A stretch of 39,237 nucleotides of DNA from CAJBVG01 sp943360385. Its GTDB lineage: Bacteria > Bacteroidota > Bacteroidia > Sphingobacteriales > Sphingobacteriaceae. Below the pieces are notes generated by a model. The model ran no database searches, had not been told where the DNA came from, and was given only the letters and a program-made list of their open reading frames with translations. Positions within the stretch are counted from its first letter, which is position 1. Each line of letters starts with the position of its first letter. The stretch spans positions 1 to 39,237 of the forward strand of contig CALRIM020000005.1 of NCBI GenBank assembly GCA_943360385.1. The letters run 5' to 3'. The position numbers and the translations under genes were made by a program. Shown here piece after piece: positions 19,045-28,121 of the stretch.

Positions 19045-19071
19045 AATGCCCCTACTTTGGGTAGAGGCATT
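19045..19071 (-). terminator. Hairpin terminator of the first cassette copy
   Basis: Same stem as at 16455-16481 (AATGCCTCTAC/GTAGGGGCATT) with a different 5-nt loop, followed on the minus strand by a run of T. It lies 23 nt after the T9SS gene at 19095 and separates the two cassette copies. Confidence 0.88.
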
Positions 19072-19094
19072 TGCAAAAATTTGTAGTTATAGTT

Positions 19095-20687
19095 TTATAG
19101 TTTGATGAACTTACTTGAGTAGCCATCTGCATTCAAGTAGTAGGTACCCTGAGGCAAACCATCAATATTTATTTTTGTACTTATAGGATTTAAAATTACT
19201 TTAACCAATTTACCTTCTGAATTAAAAATCGAAATTTTATTGATAATCGAAATCCCTTCAATCACTAAATAATTGTTGGCAGGATTGGGATAAATTTTAA
19301 TTTCTTTTTTGATAATAGAATTTACACCTGTACTAAATCCACTAAATAATGTTTGATATTCATTGATAATGGTATCTGTGGTTACTCTAAGTTTTTCTAA
19401 TGAAGTTAAATTTGTACCTGGTGTATCTCGAGCCCAAACATAAGCAAAATCAATTTCCATTTGTTCACCTGGTGCTAAACTTCTAGGTGCTATAGAACTA
19501 ATACTTCGTCTATCTCCATAAACATCCGACTCCACCCAATTTGGCTTGCCATTTGGATCTGTTGTGCCAGGAAACTGAAATTTACAAGGGTCGGTACCAT
19601 TTCTACCATTAGGTGTTCCATAAGTTAATGGTTGCCCATCTGGCCAAAACCCTCTTAGGTATCTATCCATTTCTATTGCATTTGCAGGATCGCTATTTAT
19701 TCCAGGTATCCCACTATTAAATACCATGTGACTTTCCATATCCAGTGGTTTTAAAATGGTAATTCCAAATGCTGGAGGTGCAATCCCATATCCCCTGGTT
19801 GCTCCATCAATATCATCATTTGTTCCATTATACACATAAAACAAATTTCTCTTTTTGCCATTTGTATTTGTTGAAACATCGCAACCTGCATAATCATCTG
19901 TTGCACCACCCAAATCAAAATCATTGAAAAATCCTGCTCTAAATTCTGTATAAGAGGTATTCGATTTATTGGTAATTCTATAGCGATACATAGTGCTATT
20001 ATTAATTGCATTTGAGGAGCTAGAAACAAACGCAAAAGCATAAGCTTGAATCTCTACCCCAATGGCACTAGCACCAGGGAAGGCTGTATGATCACCACCT
20101 TTATCATTAAATACCCAATACACTAATTGCCCTGGTATAAGGTTAGGTTTACTTGCATCTAATACAGGGTAATCGCCTAAAGATGGATCATAAATTCCAT
20201 CAGAGTTGGCATCATAAAAAGGCGTGTTTGCATTCGCCCATCTAGAAATGTTATAGGAAATCCCTTTGCCATTTTTCACGTCATTTATTTCTTTTCCAGT
20301 CACACTGAACATTTCATCCAAATCATCACAATCGATAGAATCTATTTCACCCATTGCATTTAATGCACCTGGCCAAAAATCTATTCCACGTTGACGATAC
20401 GATTGCCCAGCTGCATATAAATTTGCACCTGCATCTCTAGCACTTAACCAAAGTGCTGCAGTGAAACTGGAATGCCTGCCAGAGTTTTTTGGAATTTCAT
20501 AGCAATTATTACCTTGACCAAAAATGTCCCAAAACATATCTCCACCATTTAAAAGTTTGGCTCTAACATTATTTATTTCCAAATTAATTGTTGCTGTAGG
20601 TGGCTCACAATTACCACTTGCATTCACATAACCGCTACTTATTATTAAGCCAAGGGTCAAAACAATTAAGTATAATTTCGTCTTCAT
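19095..20687 (-). CDS. T9SS-sorted secreted protein, cassette copy A
   Basis: A 530-residue paralogue of the protein at 16506-18095. It has a signal peptide (MKTKLYLIVLTLGLIISSGYVNA), the same DANSDGIYDPSLGDYP acidic loop, and a T9SS type A tail (IKIYPNPANNYLVIEG ... LPQGTYYLNADGYSSKFIKL). Most differences are conservative or at exposed-looking loops such as SSSSNAINNSTM and the 240-260 region. It is translated 15 nt after the upstream DUF1566 gene. Function unknown. Confidence 0.88.
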   Translation of the reverse strand: MKTKLYLIVLTLGLIISSGYVNASGNCEPPTATINLEINNVRAKLLNGGDMFWDIFGQGNNCYEIPKNSGRHSSFTAALWLSARDAGANLYAAGQSYRQRGIDFWPGALNAMGEIDSIDCDDLDEMFSVTGKEINDVKNGKGISYNISRWANANTPFYDANSDGIYDPSLGDYPVLDASKPNLIPGQLVYWVFNDKGGDHTAFPGASAIGVEIQAYAFAFVSSSSNAINNSTMYRYRITNKSNTSYTEFRAGFFNDFDLGGATDDYAGCDVSTNTNGKKRNLFYVYNGTNDDIDGATRGYGIAPPAFGITILKPLDMESHMVFNSGIPGINSDPANAIEMDRYLRGFWPDGQPLTYGTPNGRNGTDPCKFQFPGTTDPNGKPNWVESDVYGDRRSISSIAPRSLAPGEQMEIDFAYVWARDTPGTNLTSLEKLRVTTDTIINEYQTLFSGFSTGVNSIIKKEIKIYPNPANNYLVIEGISIINKISIFNSEGKLVKVILNPISTKINIDGLPQGTYYLNADGYSSKFIKL

Positions 20688-20702
20688 AACTTTAGGGATT
20701 AA

Positions 20703-21530
20703 TTAAAATTTTCTAATTGCAATCACTTTGTTCAATTGTGACTTAGGTGAAGCTTTTGTTGAAACAGAATTGAGAATTTGATAGGCTTTTGTCGAATCCG
20801 TCTCTGATGAACTCCAAGGAAGTTGAGTGGAAGGAACTAAGGTCTTCCTTATTAATTGCAATTCGTTTTTTGAGGGTAAAAACCAATCAGTATATCCATT
20901 ATAGATTAAATCATAACACATCCAAGCAGCATATTGGCCAGGCCCTAGTGCAGTAACTATTTTAATAGTATTACTTTCTCCTGTAAACAAAGCGGTATCC
21001 GTAACATTTAAAAAGGTATCAATCTTGTTAGCCCAAGCATATCTACCTATTGGTGGATTAATCATTTCTGGGCAAACAACTAGCCCGTGTAATTCTCCCT
21101 CAATATAACCTGGATCTCCAGGTTTTAATACATAAAATACACGACCACCTTTTATTATTGCACCAAGAGTTAAAATGTCTGTTGCAAATGTTCTTTGTGG
21201 CCCATAGGTAACTCCACTTGCAGTTACCGTGTATGCTCTAGCATAATACGCTTGCCCGGGTAGTAATCCTGTCAACACACAAGTAAAGGAGTCTATAGAG
21301 GATGTTCGCACCGCTTTAGAATCGTTTATAGTTGGTTGTGGGGTTTTACTCCAACAAATACCAGCTTCTGTTATTTGTTCCCCACCAGTGCTAATAATGT
21401 TCCCACCAGAAATTGCACTATCTAACCCTACATACTTTATAGTATTAGTTTTAATAGTTACCGCTGAAAATGCTAGGGAGGCACTTAGCAAAATAATCAT
21501 CGATAAACTAGATAAGATTTTATTTTTCAT
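20703..21530 (-). CDS. Secreted Fn3-DUF1566 (Lcl-type) protein, cassette copy A
   Basis: A 275-residue paralogue of the protein at 18111-18944. It has a signal peptide (1 to about 22), the Fn3-like domain with AGICWSKTPQPTINDSK, and the DUF1566 domain (CYDLIYNGYTDWFLPSKNEL ... PWSSSETDS ... IAIRKF). By eye it differs from its copy more than the T9SS partners differ from each other. No sorting tail is present. Confidence 0.85.
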   Translation of the reverse strand: MKNKILSSLSMIILLSASLAFSAVTIKTNTIKYVGLDSAISGGNIISTGGEQITEAGICWSKTPQPTINDSKAVRTSSIDSFTCVLTGLLPGQAYYARAYTVTASGVTYGPQRTFATDILTLGAIIKGGRVFYVLKPGDPGYIEGELHGLVVCPEMINPPIGRYAWANKIDTFLNVTDTALFTGESNTIKIVTALGPGQYAAWMCYDLIYNGYTDWFLPSKNELQLIRKTLVPSTQLPWSSSETDSTKAYQILNSVSTKASPKSQLNKVIAIRKF

Positions 21531-21760
21531 AATATATTGAATTATGTTTTAGGTTAATCTCTACTTAATTAGTATAAAAAAATTAATAATCAGACACTTT
21601 TGGGTAATGAACTATAGAATGTTTGAAATAAAATATTCTTAAAACATAAACTATTCTATTTTTTCGCAAATTGAAGTTAAGCAATTTTCTTCAAGTAATA
21701 ATCCTGTTATAAAACAAAATATAAGAAATGATGTTATCATGACAAATTAAATTCTTTAAG

Positions 21761-22189
21761 ATGCAAAACTACACTAACCATAGAAGGTTCTACCCAGCTC
21801 ACCATTTTATTCTCACTCCAATTACGGCACTAATTTTCGCCTATGTTTTTATTAGTGTTTTCACTACTAACAATAGTTTACAAGAAAATATTTTTAGAAT
21901 TTTAGTAGCAACAGCATTAGTTATAATTCCTCAAATGTCGAGATTATACGCGCTAAAAAATCAGAATAGAATTATACGCATGGAAGTTAGATATAGGTAT
22001 TTTGATTTAATAGGAAAATCATTTTCAGAAATGGAATCAAAATTAAAATCATCACAAATTATTGCATTAAGATTTGCTGGTGATGATGAATTAGTAGAAT
22101 TAACAGAACGTGCAATTAAAGAAAATTTATCGAATAGAGATATAAAGAAAGCCATTAAAAATTGGAAATCAGATTATAATAGAGTGTAA
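21761..22189 (+). CDS. DUF6526-like membrane protein
   Basis: A 142-residue protein with two hydrophobic segments near the N-terminus (about 18-36 and 44-60) and a soluble C-terminal tail containing RYRYFDLIGKSF, SQIIALRFAGDDEL and ENLSNRDIKKAIKNWKSDYNRV. These match what I recall of the small DUF6526 family of Bacteroidota. Function unknown. The bidirectional terminator at 22212-22237 follows. Confidence 0.75.
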   Translation: MQNYTNHRRFYPAHHFILTPITALIFAYVFISVFTTNNSLQENIFRILVATALVIIPQMSRLYALKNQNRIIRMEVRYRYFDLIGKSFSEMESKLKSSQIIALRFAGDDELVELTERAIKENLSNRDIKKAIKNWKSDYNRV

Positions 22190-22211
22190 TACTTTTGCAT
22201 TGGTTTTATTG

Positions 22212-22237
22212 AAAAAGAGGGCATTCGCCCTCTTTTT
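22212..22237. terminator. Bidirectional intrinsic terminator
   Basis: Stem AAAAAGAGGGC/GCCCTCTTTTT with loop ATTC, flanked by an A-run on one side and a T-run on the other. It sits between the convergent DUF6526 gene and the DUF1573 gene, so it can end both transcripts. Confidence 0.92.
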
Positions 22238-22258
22238 TTGTTTATGATAGTTTGCAAT

Positions 22259-22687
22259 TTATTGCACCTTACCCTTTATGAATAAAACCTGTGAGCCAGT
22301 TTCTGTATTCGCAGTGATGGTTACTGCCTTGTTAAAAACTCCAGAGTTCGCTGCATTGTAGGTAACCTTTACATACCCAGATTTACCTGGCAATACAGGA
22401 TCTTTTGTGTAATCGGCAACCGTACATCCGCAAGAAGTTTGAACATTGCTAATTATTAATGGCATTTCTCCATTATTGGTGTAATTAAAAGTGGTTGTAA
22501 CAGGCTTTCCTTGTGGAATTTCAGCAAAGTCGTACACTTGTTGTTCCCAAGAAAAAACAGCCACCTTTTTCAAATCTTTAGATACCGCTGTGTTGTTTGA
22601 AGCAACTGCTACAGCTGCATTTTGTTGTGCACTCACCATTCCAGTGATCATCAACATGGCAGAAGCCATTAGTAATAGTTTTTTCAT
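22259..22687 (-). CDS. DUF1573 domain secreted protein
   Basis: A 142-residue protein. The start is placed at 22687 because MKKLLLMASAMLMITGMVSAQ is a signal peptide; a longer frame starting at 22729 is less likely. The DUF1573 domain has the usual YDFAEIPQG ... FNYTNNGEMPLIISNVQTSC followed by CGCT, and the LPGKSGYVKVTYN segment. The family is Ig-like, exported and of unknown function. Convergent with the DUF6526 gene. Confidence 0.88.
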   Translation of the reverse strand: MKKLLLMASAMLMITGMVSAQQNAAVAVASNNTAVSKDLKKVAVFSWEQQVYDFAEIPQGKPVTTTFNYTNNGEMPLIISNVQTSCGCTVADYTKDPVLPGKSGYVKVTYNAANSGVFNKAVTITANTETGSQVLFIKGKVQ

Positions 22688-22815
22688 TTTGATTAGATTT
22701 ATTTGTGTATACAAATGTTTGAATTTCATTTTCTAATCTGCGTTAATGAAAAGCGAATAAGTGTTAATGATATGTTAATGTTTAATGTTGCTTTCTTCAA
22801 AAGTACTTATTACAT

Positions 22816-22823
22816 TACATTTG
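22816..22823 (+). promoter_or_regulatory. -7 box of the sensor-kinase operon
   Basis: TACATTTG is a full match to TANNTTTG and ends 6 nt before the chosen ATG at 22830. The -33 TTG at 22788-22790 would need an unusually long 25-nt spacer, so only the -7 box is supported. Confidence 0.45.
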
Positions 22824-22829
22824 AAAGTC

Positions 22830-24098
22830 ATGAGAAATAGAACCATTAAAATATTTGTAATACTAGCTGTAATTTCCATTATTGGAATTGTTGTTACTCA
22901 AATCTATTGGTATAAAAAAGCATTCGATAAATCGGAGAGTGAGTTTAACAAAAGTTTATACATCGCCTTAAATCAAAGTTTAAAAGGCGTTTTGCTATAT
23001 AATAATACCACTACTATTCCAATTAACCCCATTAAAAAGCTCGAACACAATTATTATGCAGTAATGGTGAATGACCAAATAAATGCCGATGTGTTAGAGT
23101 ATTATTTAAAAACAGAGTTTCAGAAATTAAATATCCGCCAGAGCTTTGAGTACAGAATTTTCGATTGTGCCAATGAACAACTAATGTATGGTGGATACGT
23201 AGAAGGTGAGAATAGCTTCGACAAAGAAAAAGTTAATAGGAACCTACCCGTTTTAAAATCCGATAATTATTATTTCACCGTTTACTTCCCTCACCAAACA
23301 TTCGACATTGTTACCAGTATGTCGCTCTGGTTGTTCTCTAGTTTTGTGTTGTTTATTGTATTGATATTTTTTACGTATAGCCTATTTGTAATATTAAAAC
23401 AAAAAAGACTTTCGGAAATTCAAAAGGATTTTATTAATAACATGACGCATGAAATTAAAACTCCAGTATCTATTATTTCCGCCTCTGCAGAAACTATTCG
23501 CAACCCATCTATCATAGAACAACCTCAACGTTTATTGAATTATGCAAATATTATTATTGAAGAAAGTAATCGATTGAAACTTGCGATAGACAGAGTGCTT
23601 TCTATTGCAGACTCGGAAAGAATTATTAAATATAACAAGGAGAAGATTGATGTTCACCGTTTAGTGGAAGAGGTAGCTAATAGTATTTGTAATCAGGCAA
23701 AGAAAAACGTCGCCCTAAATTTTAATTTATCCGCTAAAAATAGTTTTGTAATTGGCGATGAATTTTACCTTTCTAATTTGGTTAGTAATTTAATAGAAAA
23801 TGCAATTAAATATAGTTCCGAAAATTTAAGCATTTCAATCTCAACCCAAAATGTTGGAAATTTTATAGTGTTGGAAATTTCCGATAATGGTATTGGAATC
23901 GACAAAAAGCATCTTTCGAAAATATTCGATAAGTTTTATAGAGTGCCTACTGGAAATGTACATGATGCCAAAGGCTTTGGAATAGGATTAAGTTATGTAA
24001 AACAAATTGTTAAATTGCACAAGGGGGCAATACGTGTGAGTAGCGAATTAAATAAAGGGACATCTTTTAGTATTCAATTACCGAACATAAATGAATAA
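22830..24098 (+). CDS. RprX-like membrane histidine kinase
   Basis: A 422-residue kinase. The start is placed at 22830 (MRNRTIKIFVILAVISIIGIVV); an upstream frame from 22785 lies mostly over the promoter. It has a first membrane segment (about 6-26), a periplasmic domain of about 130 residues, a second membrane segment (about 170-195), HisKA with H207 in MTHEIKTPVS, and HATPase boxes (NLIENAIKYSS, DNGIGI, GFGIGLSYV). It overlaps the following response regulator by 8 nt. The architecture matches the Bacteroides RprX/RprY pair. Confidence 0.9.
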   Translation: MRNRTIKIFVILAVISIIGIVVTQIYWYKKAFDKSESEFNKSLYIALNQSLKGVLLYNNTTTIPINPIKKLEHNYYAVMVNDQINADVLEYYLKTEFQKLNIRQSFEYRIFDCANEQLMYGGYVEGENSFDKEKVNRNLPVLKSDNYYFTVYFPHQTFDIVTSMSLWLFSSFVLFIVLIFFTYSLFVILKQKRLSEIQKDFINNMTHEIKTPVSIISASAETIRNPSIIEQPQRLLNYANIIIEESNRLKLAIDRVLSIADSERIIKYNKEKIDVHRLVEEVANSICNQAKKNVALNFNLSAKNSFVIGDEFYLSNLVSNLIENAIKYSSENLSISISTQNVGNFIVLEISDNGIGIDKKHLSKIFDKFYRVPTGNVHDAKGFGIGLSYVKQIVKLHKGAIRVSSELNKGTSFSIQLPNINE

Positions 24099-24780
24099 AC
24101 AGAAAATTCTTTTGGTTGAAGACGATGTTAATTTAGGATTTGTTATTAAAGACAATTTTGAACAAGCTGGCTTTGATGTTGAATTGTGTGAAGATGGGGA
24201 ATCCGCAAAATTAAAATTCGAGCAAAATAAATTCGACTTATGTATATTGGATGTAATGCTTCCAAAAATGGATGGCTATGAACTAGCGACATTTATCCGT
24301 GCTAAAGATGTAAATATTCCATTGTTATTTTTAACTGCTAAAAGTTTAAAAGAAGATAAAATCAAAGGATTTACTCTTGGAGCTGATGATTATATCACTA
24401 AACCATTTAGTATAGAGGAATTACTTTTGAGGTGTAAAGTATTTATCAGAAGAAGTCAACAATCAAAAGAATCTATCCAAAAAACCGTGAGTATTGGGAT
24501 GTATGTTTTGGATATCCCCAATCAGAAATTATCCTTTCAAAACGAAAATAAAAACTTAACATTAAGGGAAACCACTCTATTAGCTTTACTTATCCAAAAT
24601 TATGGTAATATTGTAAAGAGAGAAGAAATATTAAACACAGTATGGGGGAACGAGGATTATTTTGCCGGTAGAAGTATGGATGTGTTTATTTCTCGACTCA
24701 GGAAATGTTTATCCAAAGACCCTACTATTGAAATTGTGAATATTCACAGTGTAGGTTATAAATTAACGATTAATGATTAA
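24091..24780 (+). CDS. OmpR-family response regulator, RprY-like
   Basis: A 229-residue regulator. The receiver has E10/D11/D12, phospho-acceptor D54 (CILDVMLPKMDG) and the conserved Lys in DDYITKPF. A winged-helix DNA-binding domain spans about 135-225 (LTLREtTLLALLIQNYGNI, then MDVFISRLRKCL and VGYKL). Its start overlaps the kinase stop by 8 nt, which implies translational coupling. It is the partner of the kinase at 22830. Confidence 0.93.
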   Translation: MNKQKILLVEDDVNLGFVIKDNFEQAGFDVELCEDGESAKLKFEQNKFDLCILDVMLPKMDGYELATFIRAKDVNIPLLFLTAKSLKEDKIKGFTLGADDYITKPFSIEELLLRCKVFIRRSQQSKESIQKTVSIGMYVLDIPNQKLSFQNENKNLTLRETTLLALLIQNYGNIVKREEILNTVWGNEDYFAGRSMDVFISRLRKCLSKDPTIEIVNIHSVGYKLTIND

Positions 24781-24789
24781 AAATTTACA

Positions 24790-26718
24790 ATGAGGAAAGC
24801 GCTCTACATCCTTTTTGCAGTATTAGTGTTTAGTACTATTTCAAAGGCTCAGGATAAAAAAGTAATTGATAGTTTAGAGATTTTAGTTAAATCGAACGTT
24901 AGCGATTCGGTTAAACAAACTGCTTATAGTGATTTGTGTTACAACTATAGTTTTATAGATTTCGATAGGGCGGTAGCTAATGGTAAAGAAGCGCTCGTGT
25001 TAGCTCAAAAATTAAATAATCAGAAAGCTATAGCACTGGCGTATTCAGATTTAGGCAATTGTTATACTCGTGTAAATAAATTAAATGAAGCACTAGACTA
25101 TCACAAGAAGGCTTATAACTTAAGAAGATCTCTTGGGTTAGATGTTAAAGCAGCAGGCTCTTTATCTAACATCTCCATTATTTATAAACAACAAGGCAAA
25201 TTTAAAGAGAGTGCTGAGTGTATGATGAAGGCTTTACGAATTTATGAAAGCAAAAACGATTCGGTAATGCAAGCCTTGGTTAAAGGAAATTTGGCGAACC
25301 TTTATTTAAACATGAAGAAGTATAGTGTTGCCAAGAAATATTTAGATGAGAGTTTTGCTATTTCAAAATCTAAAAATATTAAATCGTTATTAAGTACCGC
25401 TTACTCAAGTTATACAGAGTATTACATATTGACGAAGAAATTCGACCTTGCACTTTCTAATGGACTTCAATCTGTATTAATTTTAGAAAAATTAAATAGA
25501 AAATCAGATTTAGCATTGATTTATAATTCCATAGGGCAGATATATTTGGAAAAGAAAAACTATGCCGTGTCGATGGATTATTATAAAAAATCACTTGCGT
25601 TGAGAACGGAATTAGGGGATGATTTAGGCGTTGCTTCTTGCTATAAAAATATTGGATATGCTCAAGTTCTTCAAAAAAATTATTCGGATGCGGAGAATAA
25701 TTACAAACAAGCATTAGCCTTATTTAAAAAGGTAAATGCAAAAGAGTATTTAAATGATTGCAATACATTATTAGCCGATTTGTATGAAAAGCAGAATATG
25801 TACGATAAGGCCATCTACTATTTAAAAGAGGGTAAAAAAGTAGAGGATAGTGTGTTTAATAGAGATACAGAGGCAAAGCTTAATGAATTGAATATTCAAT
25901 ACGAGACCGAGAAAAAAGAAAATCTACTTAAAATTCAAACTCTAGAATTATCAAAAAGAAACACTTTTTTATACATATCACTCGGATTGCTTTTTATATC
26001 AATAATTATTGCATACCTCATTATTAGTAATCAAAAATTTAAGTCTTCTGTTCGTATTCAAAAAGAAATTCTACACCAACAAGATATTGCAACGAAAGGA
26101 ATTATAGAAGCAGAAGAGCGCGAGCGAAAAAGAATAGCAAGCGATTTACACGATGGTATTGGTCAAATGTTCTCTGCAGTACGAATGAATTTATCGAGTA
26201 TTTCGGATGATATTGATTTTAAAAAAGTAGAGAAGAAAAATCTGTATGCTAAAACGATAGATTTAGTTGATGAGAGTTGTAAGGAGGTTCGTGCTATTTC
26301 TCACAACATGATGCCAAATGTTTTATTGCGTTCGGGGTTAGCGTCAGCGGTTCGAGATTTTATTAGTAAAATAGACGATAGTGTAATTAAGGTAAACTTA
26401 GAAACGTATGGGTTAAAAGACCGACTGGATTCTAACATCGAAACTGTTTTGTATAGAGTGATTCAGGAGTCGGTAAATAATGTAATAAAGCATTCGGGCG
26501 CGAACCAACTAGACATCCAAATAAGCATAGAAGAAAAAGAAATTACCGTTACGATAGAAGATAATGGGAAAGGGTTTGATGCAACTGCAAAAGATAAATT
26601 TGAAGGCATAGGTCTTAAGAATATTATTACGAGAGTGGAATTCCTGAAAGGCACAGTAGAGTGGGATTCTAGCATAGGTAATGGCACCTTGGTAGCAATT
26701 CATATTCCAATGGCTTAA
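24790..26718 (+). CDS. TPR-containing NarL-type sensor histidine kinase without a nearby regulator
   Basis: A 642-residue protein with signal peptide (1 to about 20), TPR repeats over about 50-360 (AYSDLGNCYTRVNKLNEALDYHKKAY and similar), a coiled linker with NELNIQYETEKK, one membrane segment (about 390-412), a HisKA_3 dimerisation helix with H454 in IASDLHDGIGQ, and HATPase boxes (VIQESVNNVIKHS, DNGKGF, GIGLKNI). It is the third gene of the signalling operon, 9 nt after the regulator stop. No NarL/LuxR-type partner lies in the window. Cross-talk with the OmpR-type regulator next door is possible but not shown. Confidence 0.9.
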   Translation: MRKALYILFAVLVFSTISKAQDKKVIDSLEILVKSNVSDSVKQTAYSDLCYNYSFIDFDRAVANGKEALVLAQKLNNQKAIALAYSDLGNCYTRVNKLNEALDYHKKAYNLRRSLGLDVKAAGSLSNISIIYKQQGKFKESAECMMKALRIYESKNDSVMQALVKGNLANLYLNMKKYSVAKKYLDESFAISKSKNIKSLLSTAYSSYTEYYILTKKFDLALSNGLQSVLILEKLNRKSDLALIYNSIGQIYLEKKNYAVSMDYYKKSLALRTELGDDLGVASCYKNIGYAQVLQKNYSDAENNYKQALALFKKVNAKEYLNDCNTLLADLYEKQNMYDKAIYYLKEGKKVEDSVFNRDTEAKLNELNIQYETEKKENLLKIQTLELSKRNTFLYISLGLLFISIIIAYLIISNQKFKSSVRIQKEILHQQDIATKGIIEAEERERKRIASDLHDGIGQMFSAVRMNLSSISDDIDFKKVEKKNLYAKTIDLVDESCKEVRAISHNMMPNVLLRSGLASAVRDFISKIDDSVIKVNLETYGLKDRLDSNIETVLYRVIQESVNNVIKHSGANQLDIQISIEEKEITVTIEDNGKGFDATAKDKFEGIGLKNIITRVEFLKGTVEWDSSIGNGTLVAIHIPMA

Positions 26719-26736
26719 ATACTGGTAATTAATTTG

Positions 26737-26744
26737 TAATTTCG
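26737..26744 (+). promoter_or_regulatory. Possible -7 box of the CsbD-like gene
   Basis: TAATTTCG lies 19 nt before the ATG at 26764 and is a one-mismatch match to TANNTTTG. The same TAATTTCG occurs at 12868-12875 ahead of the transglutaminase-like gene. No clear -33 TTG. Confidence 0.35.
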
Positions 26745-26763
26745 CGCATCAAATTTTATTAAA

Positions 26764-26976
26764 ATGGCTGAGATTCAAATAAACAACGAGTGGGAAAAAG
26801 TTCGGATTAAAATTAAACGTAAGTACAGAGATTTAACCGACGAAGAATTAGCTTTTACCCCTGGCAAAGAGGAAGAACTAATTACTCGTTTAATGAATGC
26901 AATTAGTAAGGATAGAAAATACGTAGTATTTATGTTGAAGAAAATGCTACTAAATATGGATACGAATAGGTTGTAA
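26764..26976 (+). CDS. CsbD-like small stress protein
   Basis: A 70-residue protein whose pattern fits the CsbD family (WEKVRIKIKRKYRDLTDEELAFTPGKEEELI; usual form W...K.K..Y..LTD.EL....GK.D.L). CsbD proteins are small, mainly helical and stress-induced in Gram-positive bacteria; the Bacteroidota role is unclear. It is convergent with the serine hydrolase gene, 11 nt away. Confidence 0.65.
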   Translation: MAEIQINNEWEKVRIKIKRKYRDLTDEELAFTPGKEEELITRLMNAISKDRKYVVFMLKKMLLNMDTNRL

Positions 26977-26987
26977 TAATCCGTAGA

Positions 26988-28121
26988 TTAAAACAACCTT
27001 CTACATTCCTTTACATAGGTTAAAAAATCACGTGGGTGATTATTGTCTTTGTCGTTATCTCGCTTTTTACCCAAACGTACAATAATCATGTTATTAGTAG
27101 GGTCGCAAATAATATACTGACCAAGAATTCCTCTGCAATAAAAAATATCATTGTACACCCACCATTGCAATCCATACTGAGTTGTTTTTACCCCATTCTC
27201 TGGTAAGCCGTGTGCGGTGGTGCTTTTCTTTACCCAATCTGCAGAAACTACTTGCTGTCCATTCCACATTCCGTTTTGTAAATACAACTTTCCTATTCGT
27301 GCAAAATCCCTTGCGTTCGAATAAAAACAGCAGTAAGCCTTTTCATCGCCACCCTTGTGGTCCAAGCTCCAGTAAGCTGTATTTTCAGCACCAATTTTCG
27401 ACCATAGTTTTTCGGAAGCATAATCGGAAACGCTTTTGCCAGTAGCTGCTTTTAATACAAATTCTAAAATTTGTGTATCGCCACTTCGGTAGTAAAATTC
27501 GGTACCTGGTTCTGTTTCTAATTTCAAAGAGTAAATTAATTTTCGTAAATCTTTGCCATAATAAGCATCGGTAGTTTGGTTGAATGGGGTAGAATATGAT
27601 TCTTTGAAATTCAATCCAGACGCCATTTTCAGAACATCTACAATTTTTATTTTCGCTAAATCTCCTTTATTAAATTCTGGGACGTATTTCCCTACTGCAT
27701 CATTTTCACTCGTAATTTTTCCTTCATCAATAGCAATGCCTACTAAAATACTAATGATACTTTTTGCAACAGAAAAAGAATTGGATGAAGAATTCTGATC
27801 GTAACCATCCCAGTATTCTTCATACTGTATAGAATCGTTTTTGGTAACTAAAAAAGCTACCGTTTCATATTTCTCTAAGGTGTTGCGAAGTGTATCGCTA
27901 AGCTTCACCGAATTTTTGGTTGCGGAAATATTCCAAGGTTCCTTAGCACCAGAATTTACCACACTATTGTGTTCGAAAATATCCAGGTCGTCTATGTTCG
28001 GCTGTTGGTAAATTAGGGCTTTGTAAATGTAGGTAGTATCGGTAACCCATACGGCTACATTGGCTAACACTAATACAATTAATACAATGTATAGTATTCT
28101 TTTAGATAGGCTCTTTTTCAT
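26988..28121 (-). CDS. Membrane-anchored serine hydrolase (class C beta-lactamase family)
   Basis: A 377-residue protein. The start is placed at 28121 (MKKSLSKRILYIVLIVLVL), an N-terminal anchor or signal. A SxxK motif appears as SVAK with S117 and K120, a YRSGDTQ segment follows as the usual second motif, and the C-terminal HGLPENG near the active-site Gly-loop suits family 8 esterase/class C enzymes. Role by family: amidase, esterase or peptidase rather than proven beta-lactamase. It overlaps the lipB stop by 20 nt, so it is probably translated from the same transcript. Confidence 0.85.
   Translation of the reverse strand: MKKSLSKRILYIVLIVLVLANVAVWVTDTTYIYKALIYQQPNIDDLDIFEHNSVVNSGAKEPWNISATKNSVKLSDTLRNTLEKYETVAFLVTKNDSIQYEEYWDGYDQNSSSNSFSVAKSIISILVGIAIDEGKITSENDAVGKYVPEFNKGDLAKIKIVDVLKMASGLNFKESYSTPFNQTTDAYYGKDLRKLIYSLKLETEPGTEFYYRSGDTQILEFVLKAATGKSVSDYASEKLWSKIGAENTAYWSLDHKGGDEKAYCCFYSNARDFARIGKLYLQNGMWNGQQVVSADWVKKSTTAHGLPENGVKTTQYGLQWWVYNDIFYCRGILGQYIICDPTNNMIIVRLGKKRDNDKDNNHPRDFLTYVKECRRLF

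Noticed and set aside
22785..22829. Upstream start for the RprX-like kinase
   Set aside because: Adds 15 residues over the -7 box; MRNRTIKIF at 22830 starts just before the first membrane helix.
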